DNA of 64,000 nucleotides from Pristionchus mayeri (lineage: Eukaryota; Nematoda; Chromadorea; Rhabditida; Neodiplogasteridae). Position numbers and translations under genes: made by a program. The stretch spans positions 1,405,613 through 1,469,612 of the forward strand of contig BTRK01000006.1 in NCBI GenBank assembly GCA_036245805.1, read 5' to 3'. Each line of letters opens with the position of its first letter. The first letter of the stretch is position 1. Under the pieces are notes generated by a model. The model searched no databases. It was not told the DNA's origin and saw only the letters and a program-made list of their open reading frames with translations. This document shows, in pieces, positions 11,001 through 19,930 of the stretch.

Positions 11001-12184
11001 GCTTTCCTTACGATTGCGCCTGGTCGTGCAGTAGGCATCGACGATCAATTATATGTAGTATTGATTTTAGATTTACAAGAAGGTACCCGCGCTCACGGAT
11101 TCGCCAGGGAAGGTACATTAGATTTTCGTGAAATGCATTATGCATACATGGAGAGTGGCTTATCTGATCGAGGTCGAGCATATGAAGACGTTGACATATG
11201 AATATGAAGACGGAAAACGGACACGATCGCGAGCCTTTTCTCTTTCGAAAATTGACGCAAAACTTGTGTGCAAACCCTTCTTGCATTTATGCTCTATTTC
11301 TATGCAGACATTGTTATAAATTGCAATATTTTCGATCTCTATATCCCCGAAGAAAGACAATCCAACTGCTTAAAACATTTGAAATAAGATTCTATTTTTA
11401 CATTCCACTTTTTCATAATTTACGTCTTCATACTGCTCGATTGTCGATACCTCTCCAATTCGACAATGTAAACTTGCAAAGCATTGTCACAATCTTTCGA
11501 CATCTAGTTGCGTTTTCACCGGGTCCCTATATTGTTGTAGGAGGAGCATTACCGGCACGATGTTCGAGCAGAAAGCGTAAAATACTGCGAGGTAGACAAT
11601 CGAAGTAACACACAATGACTTGGTCGCATCAACTTTGGAATAATGCTGAGACAACATTTCACCTAATTAGTTGGCTACTCCTTATTGAGACCGAAAAGTT
11701 ATAGCCCAGATTAAATTACAGTGTAGAATAAGAATTTGTTAGCACAGAAGTTCGTTTTCTTACTTTCGTATTTTTTCGACAATTCTAAGAAGAAAGAAAC
11801 AAACTAATGTGCTGATTTCATAATTATACTTTTAGCCCGACACTGGTAATCGTCGTGACGGTCACGAAGACGGCGCTCATCGTGGCATCGAGCAGTCCAG
11901 ACGACGCAACGGATCAAGCAGCAACCAGCGTGCTCAGGTTGGTCACTAAAATGAAGTGGACGAACAAATATTAGACTGCCTCGTCATCGCTCTGCTCTTC
12001 CAGTCAGAGCAGCGATGAGCAGGTGTAATCTGCCCTGAACGCTTTGTTATTGCTTGGTGTATCATGAATAAGCATACTTCTGTCTGGAGAGATGCATGCA
12101 CCTGGAAAAGCCATTGTGCATTGTACTGATCGTTTGTGCTTGCAGCCCCCGACGGATACGACGAGACGTCGAGGGCGCCACTAG
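7944..12184 (+). CDS. Multi-exon gene for a disordered SR/proline-rich protein (5' end not found)
   Basis: At least 16 exons are joined by GT-AG introns of about 44-560 bp. They give about 331 codons ending at TAG 12182-12184, followed by AATAAA at 12323. From exon 2 onward every exon is a whole number of codons and enters and leaves in phase 0, and that shared frame is the main evidence. The product is low-complexity: Pro/His/Gln-rich at the start, an Arg-Ser segment in exon 8 (GSRSPRNRSRSPRHHSRSSS), a helical Ala/Glu/Arg/Gln segment in exon 10, and a basic tail RRRGRH. SR-type repeats are known from splicing and other RNA-binding proteins, but no RRM or other folded domain is seen, so the function is unknown. 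The start codon and any upstream exon were not identified: exon 1 enters with one extra base and has an upstream stop at 7918. Alternative exons around 8345 are possible. Confidence 0.75.
8192..8236 (+). CDS. Exon 2 (45 bp)
   Basis: Acceptor CATTCGCAG, donor GTATAT. Translates as PVTFYGGGQPSAQPM, phase 0 at both ends. The following intron (8237-8578) contains a further CAG at 8342-8344 and an open frame to TAA 8487-8489. This could be an alternative 3' exon if a weak internal donor in exon 2 is used. Confidence 0.65.
8579..8635 (+). CDS. Exon 3 (57 bp)
   Basis: Acceptor CCTTTTTTAG, donor GTACAC (weak). Translates as ATNPSYHTHSSGSRLATSA, phase 0 at both ends. Confidence 0.65.
8839..8886 (+). 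CDS. Exon 4 (48 bp)
   Basis: Acceptor TTATTGCAG, donor AGG|GTGGAG. Translates as SQASVVSQGRSLEDLR, phase 0 at both ends. Confidence 0.65.
9012..9062 (+). CDS. Exon 5 (51 bp)
   Basis: Acceptor TATTTTTTCAG, donor CAG|GTGAGA (strong). Translates as APYHHNRPHHSGPPRQQ, His/Pro-rich, phase 0. Confidence 0.75.
9221..9271 (+). CDS. Exon 6 (51 bp)
   Basis: Acceptor TTAATTGCAG, donor CAA|GTGAGT (strong). Translates as APPHPRPSWARGAPDAQ, phase 0. It is followed by a very short intron of 44 bp. Confidence 0.75.
9316..9369 (+). CDS. Exon 7 (54 bp)
   Basis: Acceptor AATCTCAG, donor CGC|GTGAGT (strong). Translates as NLSDPSDFSTTSSEEGQR, an acidic/Ser-rich segment, phase 0. Confidence 0.75.
9677..9766 (+). 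CDS. Exon 8 (90 bp), Arg-Ser repeat segment
   Basis: Acceptor TGATTCCAG, donor GAG|GTTCGT. It encodes DGSRSPRNRSRSPRHHSRSS and then STDIHARRQE. The SRSPR repeats resemble RS domains, which SR kinases phosphorylate in other proteins. Reading through the donor would reach a stop at about 9785, so splicing here is needed for the longer product. Confidence 0.75.
9851..9895 (+). CDS. Exon 9 (45 bp), spanned by a hairpin
   Basis: Acceptor TTTGATAG, donor AGA|GTACGG. Translates as EQQNPRGTVPSNSGR, phase 0. An earlier GT at 9870 would break the phase. A perfect 10-bp inverted repeat (9869-9905) places the donor in its right arm. Confidence 0.55.
9869..9905. promoter_or_regulatory. 10-bp perfect hairpin over exon 9 and its donor
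   Basis: The arm GGTACCGTAC (9869-9878) pairs perfectly with GTACGGTACC (9896-9905) across a 17-nt loop. The loop is the end of exon 9, and the right arm begins at its donor GT. In RNA the donor would be sequestered in the stem. A regulatory effect is inference. Confidence 0.45.
10456..10593 (+). CDS. Exon 10 (138 bp), charged helical segment
   Basis: Acceptor GCACTGCAG, donor AAT|GTGAGA. It is the longest exon, 46 codons, including GLAVALAQAHLRDVEAAHAQ and EQERRRMDQIQQAAMRSGAN. The Ala/Glu/Gln/Arg pattern suggests a single long helix or short coiled coil. Phase 0 at both ends. Confidence 0.75.
10654..10731 (+). CDS. Exon 11 (78 bp)
   Basis: Acceptor ACATTCTTAG, donor CAG|GTGAAA. It encodes 26 residues beginning EVTGGRSARALRHESRSQQR, phase 0. 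Confidence 0.7.
11071..11112 (+). CDS. Exon 12 (42 bp, probable)
   Basis: Acceptor TTGATTTTAG, donor AAG|GTACAT. Translates as IYKKVPALTDSPGK, phase 0 at both ends. It is supported by splice sites and shared phase only. Confidence 0.5.
11541..11576 (+). CDS. Exon 13 (36 bp, probable)
   Basis: Acceptor ATTGTTGTAG, donor AGC|GTAAAA. Translates as EEHYRHDVRAES, phase 0 at both ends. Same kind of evidence as exon 12. Confidence 0.5.
11836..11937 (+). CDS. Exon 14 (102 bp)
   Basis: Acceptor ATACTTTTAG, donor CAG|GTTGGT. It encodes 34 residues from PDTGNRRDGHEDGAHRG to SRRRNGSSSNQRAQ, Arg/Gly/Ser-rich, phase 0. Confidence 0.7.
12008..12022 (+). CDS. Possible 15-bp microexon
   Basis: TTCCAGTCAG|AGCAGCGATGAGCAG|GTGTAA encodes SSDEQ in phase 0. 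Using the CAG four bases upstream instead would bring TGA into frame. The exon may be real, alternative or absent. Confidence 0.35.
12146..12184 (+). CDS. Terminal exon with stop codon
   Basis: Acceptor GTGCTTGCAG. Translates as PPTDTTRRRGRH then TAG, phase 0. The 3' UTR is AT-rich and includes a poly(A) signal about 140 bp downstream. Confidence 0.7.
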   Translation, partial: PPTDTTRRRGRH

Positions 12185-12322
12185 ATACGAAGAACTTTCA
12201 AGAGTTATCTATTCCCCTGTCATTGCTGTCGGGTTGTGTCGTCTCAATACTGACCATCAATGGCCCATCGAATATTTATTGGATCTGGCTTTAACATGTA
12301 AAATCATAAATATTTATTCAAA

Positions 12323-12328
12323 AATAAA
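12323..12328 (+). terminator. Poly(A) signal AATAAA of the SR/Pro-rich gene
   Basis: A canonical hexamer in an AT-rich 3' region, about 140 nt after the stop codon at 12184. No other candidate lies closer to the stop. Confidence 0.6.
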
Positions 12329-12504
12329 AGAATATCGCAATTGCAACCGTAATATATAGATCTGTTTGGGATTTGTTGTCTCAGGAAAGCCCGCAAAATT
12401 ATCCGATTCTCACGATCAAGTTCATCAAATGAGTATTTATTGTCCCCAGTAGAGTATGGTCCAACAAGAAAACAATCAATATCAATGACAGTCAGAGAAG
12501 TGCC

Positions 12505-12780
12505 ATGCCCACTTTCGCTTTCTCTATCCCTCAGGGAACTCCTCCCTCTATAATTACCCCCTCACACCTTCACTTTCGGCATTTCGCTCCCTTCCTCCTC
12601 TCCCACCTACCGCAAGGTCATCCTCCCCCTCCCTCTTCCCAATACCTCCTTCCCATCCTTTCTTCTCCTTTCCCCTCAACCGCACTTGAGGCTACCCTCT
12701 CCGGCCCCTCTCGCTCTCCCGGCCTTTAGGTCACCCTTTTGTCAAGCCGCCTCCTCCGCCCCTGAGATATCAGGCCTCTC
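12505..12780. repeat. Pyrimidine-rich low-complexity tract
   Basis: On the + strand the sequence is strongly C/T-rich (CTTCCTCCTCTCCCACC, CCTCCCCCTCCCTCTTCCC and similar). The open frame over it (12505-12729) is a composition artefact of Pro/Ser/Leu codons. Confidence 0.6.
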
Positions 12781-13162
12781 ACGAAAGAATCGGGAAAAAT
12801 CGGCATTTTCAATTGACATTCAAATTTTCAAAACCTTGTTTAATGTGCTTCCATTCAATACTTGACTAGACATGATCAAAACCGAAGTTTTATATTTTTA
12901 TCATTTGCTGCAGTTGCAGCATGCTGCTACAAAGTTTGGAAGGAGGGCATGGGGAATTAAAATTTCTACTTATAAAAGAGGTGATTATTAATAGCAGAAG
13001 TTTTTCGACGATCAAATGAACGATTTTGTCATACTTTGTTAATTTTTCATTTTTGCGACCTTTTCTGTAAATGCATGTGAGACATGTTTTTAAGAGGTGA
13101 AAAGGTCTCGGATGGTGAAAATTCAAATAATTCTCAAACTTTTTCCCCGAATTGAACTTCCA
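12781..13162. other. AT-rich intergenic stretch
   Basis: I see no gene, repeat or RNA structure here beyond general AT richness. The minus-strand open frame at 12890-13126 has no protein-like features. Confidence 0.4.
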
Positions 13163-13372
13163 TTTAGTAAATCACACCATGGTGTGTGGTGTGGAATACG
13201 GTAGCGTGCATTTAAGTTTTCTGTGATTTAGTAAATCACACCATGGTGCGTGGTGTGGTGGATGGTGCATCGGGTGCATTTAAGTTTTCTGCGATTTAGT
13301 AAATCACACCATGGTGTGTGGTGTGGTATACGATAGCGTGCATTTAAGTTTTCTGCGTTTTAGTAAATCACA
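13163..13372. repeat. 64-68-bp minisatellite, about 3.2 copies
   Basis: Units begin with TTTAGTAAATCACAC at 13163, 13227, 13295 and 13359 (periods 64, 68, 64). Each full unit contains CACACCATGGTGTG-type palindromic sequence and ends GTGCATTTAAGTTTTCTG. The fourth copy is cut short after CACAC. Confidence 0.9.
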
Positions 13373-13584
13373 CGGTAGTAATAAGTCTGACCCAAAGAAT
13401 ATTGGTTGACCCAAGGCTAACTGTGAGGTATACGGTAGTTTGATCAGCGTTACAGACAAACGGACTAACGGACAGACAGACGCTACGACATTACAGTCAA
13501 TAGGAATTGTTGGAGGTTGTAGGAAAATCTAGATCCATTTTTATGGTATGCAATGGACAAGGTGTGATAATAAACACAATTTAT
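13373..13584. other. Spacer with CGGACAGACAGACG word
   Basis: There is no gene. The words GTCTGACCCAAA and TACGGTAG link it to the motif-rich spacers of the first 4 kb. Confidence 0.35.
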
Positions 13585-13926
13585 TTACTTTGATTTACAG
13601 GGGAAACACGAAAGGAATGGGTAGATCACGAGAAGGGAATAGGATTGTTTTGATGCTATTGATTGGCTAGGAAGTGATGAAAGGGAAGTACCTTCAGTTG
13701 AAGTTACTTGAGTCCCTGGACGGATGAGTGGGCTGGATTGTGTCCCAGGATGGGGTTGTGGTAACACTTGAGTCCCTGGGCGGAAGTGGACTGGGCTGAG
13801 TCCCTGTATCCTGAGTGAGGGAATGATGAAATGGTGACAAAGTGGAAAGCGAAGAAAGGTGAACGAAAATGCGATGAGAATAGCCCGCAAACGGTGTGCT
13901 CGGCTAAATGAGTGAATACTAGACAA
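13585..13926 (-). other. 113-codon ORF over a Pro/Thr repeat, coding status unknown
   Basis: The minus-strand frame starts MSSIHSFSRAHRLRAILIAF, giving a hydrophobic N-terminal stretch, and later carries three PGTQ repeats (RPGTQVLPQPHPGTQSSP and RPGTQV). A secreted low-complexity peptide is conceivable. The repeats are just the translation of a 30-bp minisatellite, and no splice or promoter evidence supports the frame. Confidence 0.2.
13709..13810. repeat. Degenerate 28-30-bp minisatellite
   Basis: TGAGTCCCTG-like starts lie at 13709, about 13739 (TGTGTCCCAG), 13769 and 13797, giving periods of 30, 30 and 28. Divergence between units is considerable. Confidence 0.65.
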
Positions 13927-14080
13927 GTGGGCCTAGTAATGCGATGAAATGAATGAAGAAAAGTGGAAGAAAAAGCGACGTGAACGTGGAGAAACTTCTT
14001 CAACGCTAAATAGCATCCGCGGCTCGAAAAATAGGCGACGGCCGGCTGACCCTACTCCCCATTTTCCCTATGAGACCTGC

Positions 14081-14359
14081 GGTGATAAGACATTTCGAAT
14101 TAAACACTTCGAACTAGGACGTTTCGCACAATTTTTGCGAATTTTCGTGAGCGCGCACATCACTTTGGAAGCTATTTTTTCACATTATTTAAATGATTTT
14201 TTTATGTTATTTATTTATCAATTCCTTTTTTAACAGTGCCGAAAAATATATTTATGAGAACAAAATCGCCATGAATTACGTTTTTAGGCGAAATTGTGCG
14301 AAACGTCCTAGTTCGAAATGTCGTTATTCGATATCGTTTGTTCGAGATGTCTTATCACC
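14081..14359. mobile_element. hAT-like MITE with 8-bp target-site duplication
   Basis: The element begins GGTGATAAGACAT and ends in the reverse complement of GGTGATAAGACAT. Further in, the arms share a 27-bp segment containing TTCGAACTAGGACGTTTCGC. It is flanked by perfect direct copies of AGACCTGC (14073-14080 and 14360-14367). An 8-bp duplication is characteristic of hAT-superfamily insertion. The 279-bp length and lack of an ORF make it a non-autonomous MITE. The superfamily is inferred from the duplication length only. Confidence 0.85.
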
Positions 14360-14367
14360 AGACCTGC

Positions 14368-14808
14368 TATAACGGAGGGAGATTGAAATGATGATACGGT
14401 AGAAGGAAGCGCAGGGAAATTGATAGATGACTGATTTTATTTATAATTGTATTATTAAAATTGATTTGTTTATTGATTATTGATTATAATTCAATGAATT
14501 GAAAGTAGCGAAGATATTTCGCTACAGAGGTACTGTACGCAGGCATACAATGGCGTAAGCAGGAATCTATGCTATCATTACTTCGTGAGATATTACATAA
14601 AATATTTATCATCATACTTTTCTCGCACCCTGTAGATTGTACTAACCCGCACAATCCGAGCGGATCATACACGTTGTGATTCCTTTCTTTACTAGATCCA
14701 TAAGGAATGATTCCACAATCTTAGAAACAGCACATCCGTTCTGAATACAAATTTATCTTGGACTGGGGAAAATAACTTCAATTACTTGAGGCACTCCAGC
14801 TCCTACAA
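14368..14808. other. Unique AT-rich sequence, last before the satellite block
   Basis: I see no gene or repeat. It ends at about 14,809, where sequence homologous to the 882-bp unit begins. Confidence 0.4.
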
Positions 14809-15459
14809 TGTGAATATACATATGTTCTGCATAATCATCTCCTATCACAGTCAGCGCATGGGAGACATGCCAGTTCTCATTTTTTGCGAAATGTTCAGAT
14901 TGTTTTTCTTATGAGCCCATCGAGCCTAACCAGAGCACACCTGGGTCTTCCAACTTTTCTCGAAAATGCTTTCTAAAACACATTGTAATCTATGCCGTTG
15001 CTATATCTCCATTGCCTCTCCGATGTCTGTATCATTGCGAACTTGCATCACACGATCAATTTTCAATGGTTTAAGCCTTAAGGGAAGCATTTTGTGTCGA
15101 CTGCAAAACAAATACGCTGCGCAATTGCAAATGTTCCAAAAATCTGTGTCAATATAACAAAACAATAGCAAAACAATGCATCACAGGCTACAATAAATGA
15201 CTGCGTACAAATTTGGAAGTTTATCGGCATTCTTTATTGAATCAGGTTAGTGAGTCATATATCACATGTATCACGAGTCGGTGAAGCAAAATCAGTCTCG
15301 TCCGGAACAATTTTTTTCAAAGTTGTTCGATTTCGATCATATTATAGTAGGAAGGTACCCTGGAGACAAGAATTCGATTAAACTAGGTAATTACTCCGAG
15401 AGCCGGGTTTTAGGTATTTTCCGGTTTTCAATGCGGCTATGCCGTATCACAGCTCCCAT
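14809..15459 (-). repeat. Partial inverted copy of the 882-bp unit
   Basis: From ACAATGTGAATATACATATG to CAGCTCCCA this is the reverse complement of the segment at about 17,005-17,658. It marks the left limit of the satellite-associated block. The small open frames in it recur in every unit copy, in whichever orientation the unit lies, and are not independent genes. Confidence 0.85.
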
Positions 15460-16700
15460 ACTAGCTAGAGTGATGGGATCGGGCTTAAAATAGGCGGAAA
15501 AATATGAGAAACAACTTTCATGTTACAAATAAGATTGCAAGATGCACTCTAAAAAAGTTGTAATCGCAAAACTTTATTTGATGGTGAATATAAATTTCTT
15601 ACGCAATTACAATAGCGACTAGAGCAGCATTTTATAGCGGATAATTGAAGAGGAAGTAGTATTGTGTCTTAGAAAAAATAAAATTAAACTTTAGTTGAGG
15701 TTGTAGTTTCCATTTTTCTCGCCTATCATGGCACACTGCTAACTGTCAATAGTTAAACCCCTCAGATACACCTTCATTGCGAATTTGCATAATCAATATG
15801 TGTGACTTGTGAAGTTTTAAGACTAATACACTTAGATTATGATGGAAGACTGGAACTATTTCATATTTTGAAAATTAGATTTTTTCGACCCCGACATTTC
15901 ACAAGTTTGCGGCCTCAGAAGCAATTGAGGAACTACGCCGGGCCTCGCAATGTGCAATTTGTAGTATGCTTTCACATTGTCAAGAAAAGTGAGGAAGATA
16001 CCCCAGGAACCTCTTTTAAGTGCGAATCTATGCTGCTCCAAAATGGAAAATTCAGGAGTGCGAAATATTCTTATATCGATCCTGGGTATTCCGAAATTTT
16101 CGATTTTCTAGAACAGTATAAACTGCTCTTGTTTTGATCATTTTATTACTTATATTTTATTTGTCAATGATTTGTAATGCAAAATTGTATGCAATTCGCA
16201 GTAAAACGCCCAGGATCGATATAAGAAAATTTTCCATTTTGGAGCAGCATAAATTCGCACTTAAAAGAGGATCCTGGGGTATTTTCCTCACTTTTCTTAA
16301 CAATGTCAAAGCATACTGCAAATTTCATATTGCGAGGCCCGGTGTAGTTCTGAAATTGCTTCAGAGGCCACAAACTTTTAAACTTTCGGGGTCGAAAAAA
16401 TCTAATTTTCAAAATATGAAATAGGTCCAGTATTTCATCATAATCTAAGTCCTAAAACTTCACAAATCACACATATTCTCATATATTTTTCACACATATA
16501 TTTTTCCGCGTATTTTAAGCCCGATCACATCACTGTAGCTATCGTACATGTCAGCGAAATCAGAACTGCCACCGAGAGGCACCGAGAAATTTTCGATTTC
16601 TGGCTCCCTGCGAATACGCAATTTTAAAAGTCGTGGTTCTGTTCATATTTTTTATCATGGTCGATTTGCCGGAATCGACCCGGATATGTCCGGTCAATTA
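15460..16700. mobile_element. Fold-back element, left copy (right arm internally deleted)
   Basis: The inverted arms meet around 16,135. The left arm includes TTTTTCGACCCCGACATTTC near 15,882 and the right arm its mirror near 16,390. Compared with the right-hand copy at 50445-52114, the right arm lacks about 280 bp at about 16,475-16,490, and the left arm is cut at about 15,460. No transposase is present. ORFs such as 15802-16137 and 16134-16424 are the two arms read in opposite directions. Confidence 0.8.
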
Positions 16701-16844
16701 TGGCTAGAAATCGATTAATCGAAAGCAAATAATTATGGTGCGATTACGGTATTTTGGAAAGCTCACCAAGTTCGGTGAGCTTTCCAAAATACCGTAATTG
16801 CACCAAAATGTTGTGTATTTGATTTATCGATTTCTAGCCATAAT
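16701..16844. repeat. Long hairpin, centre 16,770
   Basis: CTCACC-AAGTTC-GGTGAG is the core of an inverted repeat with about 68-bp arms, from GGCTAGAAATCGAT to ATCGATTTCTAGCC. With more divergence the symmetry continues outwards to about 16,541 and 17,003. The 882-bp tandem unit begins inside the right half of this hairpin. Confidence 0.85.
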
Positions 16845-18960
16845 TAACCGGGCATGTCCGGGTCGATTCTGGCAAATCGACCATGATAAAAAATATGAGC
16901 ACAACCACGACTTTTAAAATTGCGTATTCGCAGAGAGCCAGAAATCGAAGATGTCTCGGTGCCTCTCGGTGGCCGTTCTGATTTCGCTGATATGTACGAT
17001 AGTCTGGGAGCTGTGATACGGCATAGCCGCATTGAAAACCGGAAAATACCTAAAACCCGGCTCTCGGAGTAATTACCTAGTTTAATCGAATTCTTGTCTC
17101 CAGGGTACCTTCCTACTATAATATGATCGAAATCGAACAACTTTGAAAAAAATTGTTCCGGACGAGACTGATTTTGCTTCACCGACTCGTGATACATGTG
17201 ATATATGACTCACTAACCTGATTCAATAAAGAATGCCGATAAACTTCCAAATTTGTACGCAGTCATTTATTGTAGCCTGTGATGCATTGTTTTGCTATTG
17301 TTTTGTTATATTGACACAGATTTTTGGAACATTTGCAATTGCGCAGCGTATTTGTTTTGCAGTCGACACAAAATGCTTCCCTTAAGGCTTAAACCATTGA
17401 AAATTGATCGTGTGATGCAAGTTCGCAATGATACAGACATCGGAGAGGCAATGGAGATATAGCAACGGCATAGATTACAATGTGTTTTAGAAAGCATTTT
17501 CGAGAAAAGTTGGAAGACCCAGGTGTGCTCTGGTTAGGCTCGATGGGCTCATAAGAAAAACAATCTGAACATTTCGCAAAAAATGAGAACTGGCATGTCT
17601 CCCATGCGCTGACTGTGATAGGAGATGATTATGCAGAACATATGTATATTCACATTGTGAGCTTTCCAAAATACCGTAATTGCACCAAAATGTTGTGTAT
17701 TTGATTTATCGATTTCTAGCCATAATTAACCGGGCATGTCCGGGTCGATTCTGGCAAATCGACCATGATAAAAAATATGAGCACAACCACGACTTTTAAA
17801 ATTGCGTATTCGCAGAGAGCCAGAAATCGAAGATGTCTCGGTGCCTCTCGGTGGCCGTTCTGATTTCGCTGATATGTACGATAGTCTGGGAGCTGTGATA
17901 CGGCATAGCCGCATTGAAAACCGGAAAATACCTAAAACCCGGCTCTCGGAGTAATTACCTAGTTTAATCGAATTCTTGTCTCCAGGGTACCTTCCTACTA
18001 TAATATGATCGAAATCGAACAACTTTGAAAAAAATTGTTCCGGACGAGACTGATTTTGCTTCACCGACTCGTGATACATGTGATATATGACTCACTAACC
18101 TGATTCAATAAAGAATGCCGATAAACTTCCAAATTTGTACGCAGTCATTTATTGTAGCCTGTGATGCATTGTTTTGCTATTGTTTTGTTATATTGACACA
18201 GATTTTTGGAACATTTGCAATTGCGCAGCGTATTTGTTTTGCAGTCGACACAAAATGCTTCCCTTAAGGCTTAAACCATTGAAAATTGATCGTGTGATGC
18301 AAGTTCGCAATGATACAGACATCGGAGAGGCAATGGAGATATAGCAACGGCATAGATTACAATGTGTTTTAGAAAGCATTTTCGAGAAAAGTTGGAAGAC
18401 CCAGGTGTGCTCTGGTTAGGCTCGATGGGCTCATAAGAAAAACAATCTGAACATTTCGCAAAAAATGAGAACTGGCATGTCTCCCATGCGCTGACTGTGA
18501 TAGGAGATGATTATGCAGAACATATGTATATTCACATTGTGAGCTTTCCAAAATACCGTAATTGCACCAAAATGTTGTGTATTTGATTTATCGATTTCTA
18601 GCCATAATTAACCGGGCATGTCCGGGTCGATTCTGGCAAATCGACCATGATAAAAAATATGAGCACAACCACGACTTTTAAAATTGCGTATTCGCAGAGA
18701 GCCAGAAATCGAAGATGTCTCGGTGCCTCTCGGTGGCCGTTCTGATTTCGCTGATATGTACGATAGTCTGGGAGCTGTGATACGGCATAGCCGCATTGAA
18801 AACCGGAAAATACCTAAAACCCGGCTCTCGGAGTAATTACCTAGTTTAATCGAATTCTTGTCTCCAGGGTACCTTCCTACTATAATATGATCGAAATCGA
18901 ACAACTTTGTAAAAAATTGTTCGTGGCTTCCTCCACTGACTCGTGATACCTGTGATATAT
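16775..18960. repeat. 882-bp tandem repeat, 2.5 copies (left block)
   Basis: GTGAGCTTTCCAAAATACCG starts at 16775, 17657 and 18539, exactly 882 bp apart. Copies 1 and 2 look identical throughout. Copy 3 diverges after CAACTTTG and stops at 18960, where the mariner-like relic begins. Open frames of 117, 63 and 60 codons recur per unit on the minus strand. I recognise no protein in them and treat them as passive. Confidence 0.95.
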
Positions 18961-19930
18961 TAGGTTGTCTCAAAAGTGAAAATTTAATTTTTCAAGTTTG
19001 CTCTCGTCAACATAGTATGTTTCAATTTTACTTTTAGCATAAGTTGGGGTCTTGGTGTTGTAATACTATCAGGTTGGTCATAAAGTTTTGACCGTTTTTG
19101 ACCATTGTGCATTCTGACATCTCCCTTCGTTCGTTGTTGCCCAATCGACTTATGCTTTTAGTGGTATATAGGGGCGTCTATACTCTCCTCAGCGCACACT
19201 ATCAGAAATATGCCCGACCAAGGAAACGAGTACAGCCATGCCCCAAACTGCATGTGAGCGACCAACACCCTGACTTTTCGAAGAGTCATCATTTTATTTA
19301 GAACAGAGATATTATCCAATCTTTGCCACAGTAGTAAAGCATGATGGACGTATGTCGCACTGGTAATGTAGATACTGATCAGCCTCGAACGGCCTATTAG
19401 AGATAAGCGCGTTATCCGTGATTAGGGTTTCATTACGCTTGTCACGAAACGTTTTTGGAGTATTTTTTTGGAGTATGCGTTTTTATATGTGGTTTGAGGA
19501 GCGGGAATTTCGTGCTCAAATCAATGAACAACCATCACCCTATCCATCACTAATTAGGATTTTTATGGAGTTCGCTACTTTTTCTAAGGTATTCCGTGCA
19601 TAAAGATCCTAAATTTTAGGTTTTTCGGCATTTCAATCGAAAATAATTGATTGACAATTATCACTTTTTTAGAGGAGAAAGCCAAGTGGGCTCTTAAATA
19701 TTGATATAATAGAGAACCAATTAAGTAGTGATGACAGCACCCATAGGTCGTCCTCGTCAATCCTCGAAACAGGTGATTTGGCAGAAAGAACTCTGATTTT
19801 TCTAAGTGTCCGTGATTCATTGGCCTGTACGAAGCCTATAACGAAATCAGCAGCTCTCTCTTTTTGATACTAGGTAGTGCACACCTAGTGCTTTTCAACA
19901 AACGTTGCGAGCCTCCATCGAAAAATTTCT
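18961..19930. mobile_element. Mariner-like relic bordering array 1
   Basis: It begins TTAGGTTGTCTCAAAAGTG after GATATAT. A second terminus-like word, TCAGGTTGGTCATAAAG, follows at 19070. Both resemble Tc1/mariner inverted-repeat ends, which commonly begin YAGGTTG and sit on TA. The sequence continues for about 860 bp with no intact transposase and runs directly into the satellite at 19931. It is best read as nested, truncated mariner-type fragments. The family is inferred from the ends only. Confidence 0.55.

Noticed and set aside
12505..12729. A 74-codon proline-rich gene
   Set aside because: It is a by-product of the pyrimidine tract, which gives Pro/Ser/Leu/Phe codons in several frames.
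15802..16424. Two neighbouring genes of 111 and 96 codons
   Set aside because: They are the two arms of one inverted repeat. Translating one arm's minus strand gives nearly the same peptide as the other arm's plus strand.
16844..17197. A 117-codon protein gene repeated in each 882-bp unit
   Set aside because: It recurs because the unit is duplicated. It runs across the fold-back palindrome sequence, shows no recognisable domain, and the inverted partial copies lose its C-terminal half.
19418..19820. Transposase fragments in the mariner-like relic
   Set aside because: The open frames are short and shifted. I could not see a catalytic D,D34D-type pattern or a convincing helix-turn-helix, so only the termini are called.
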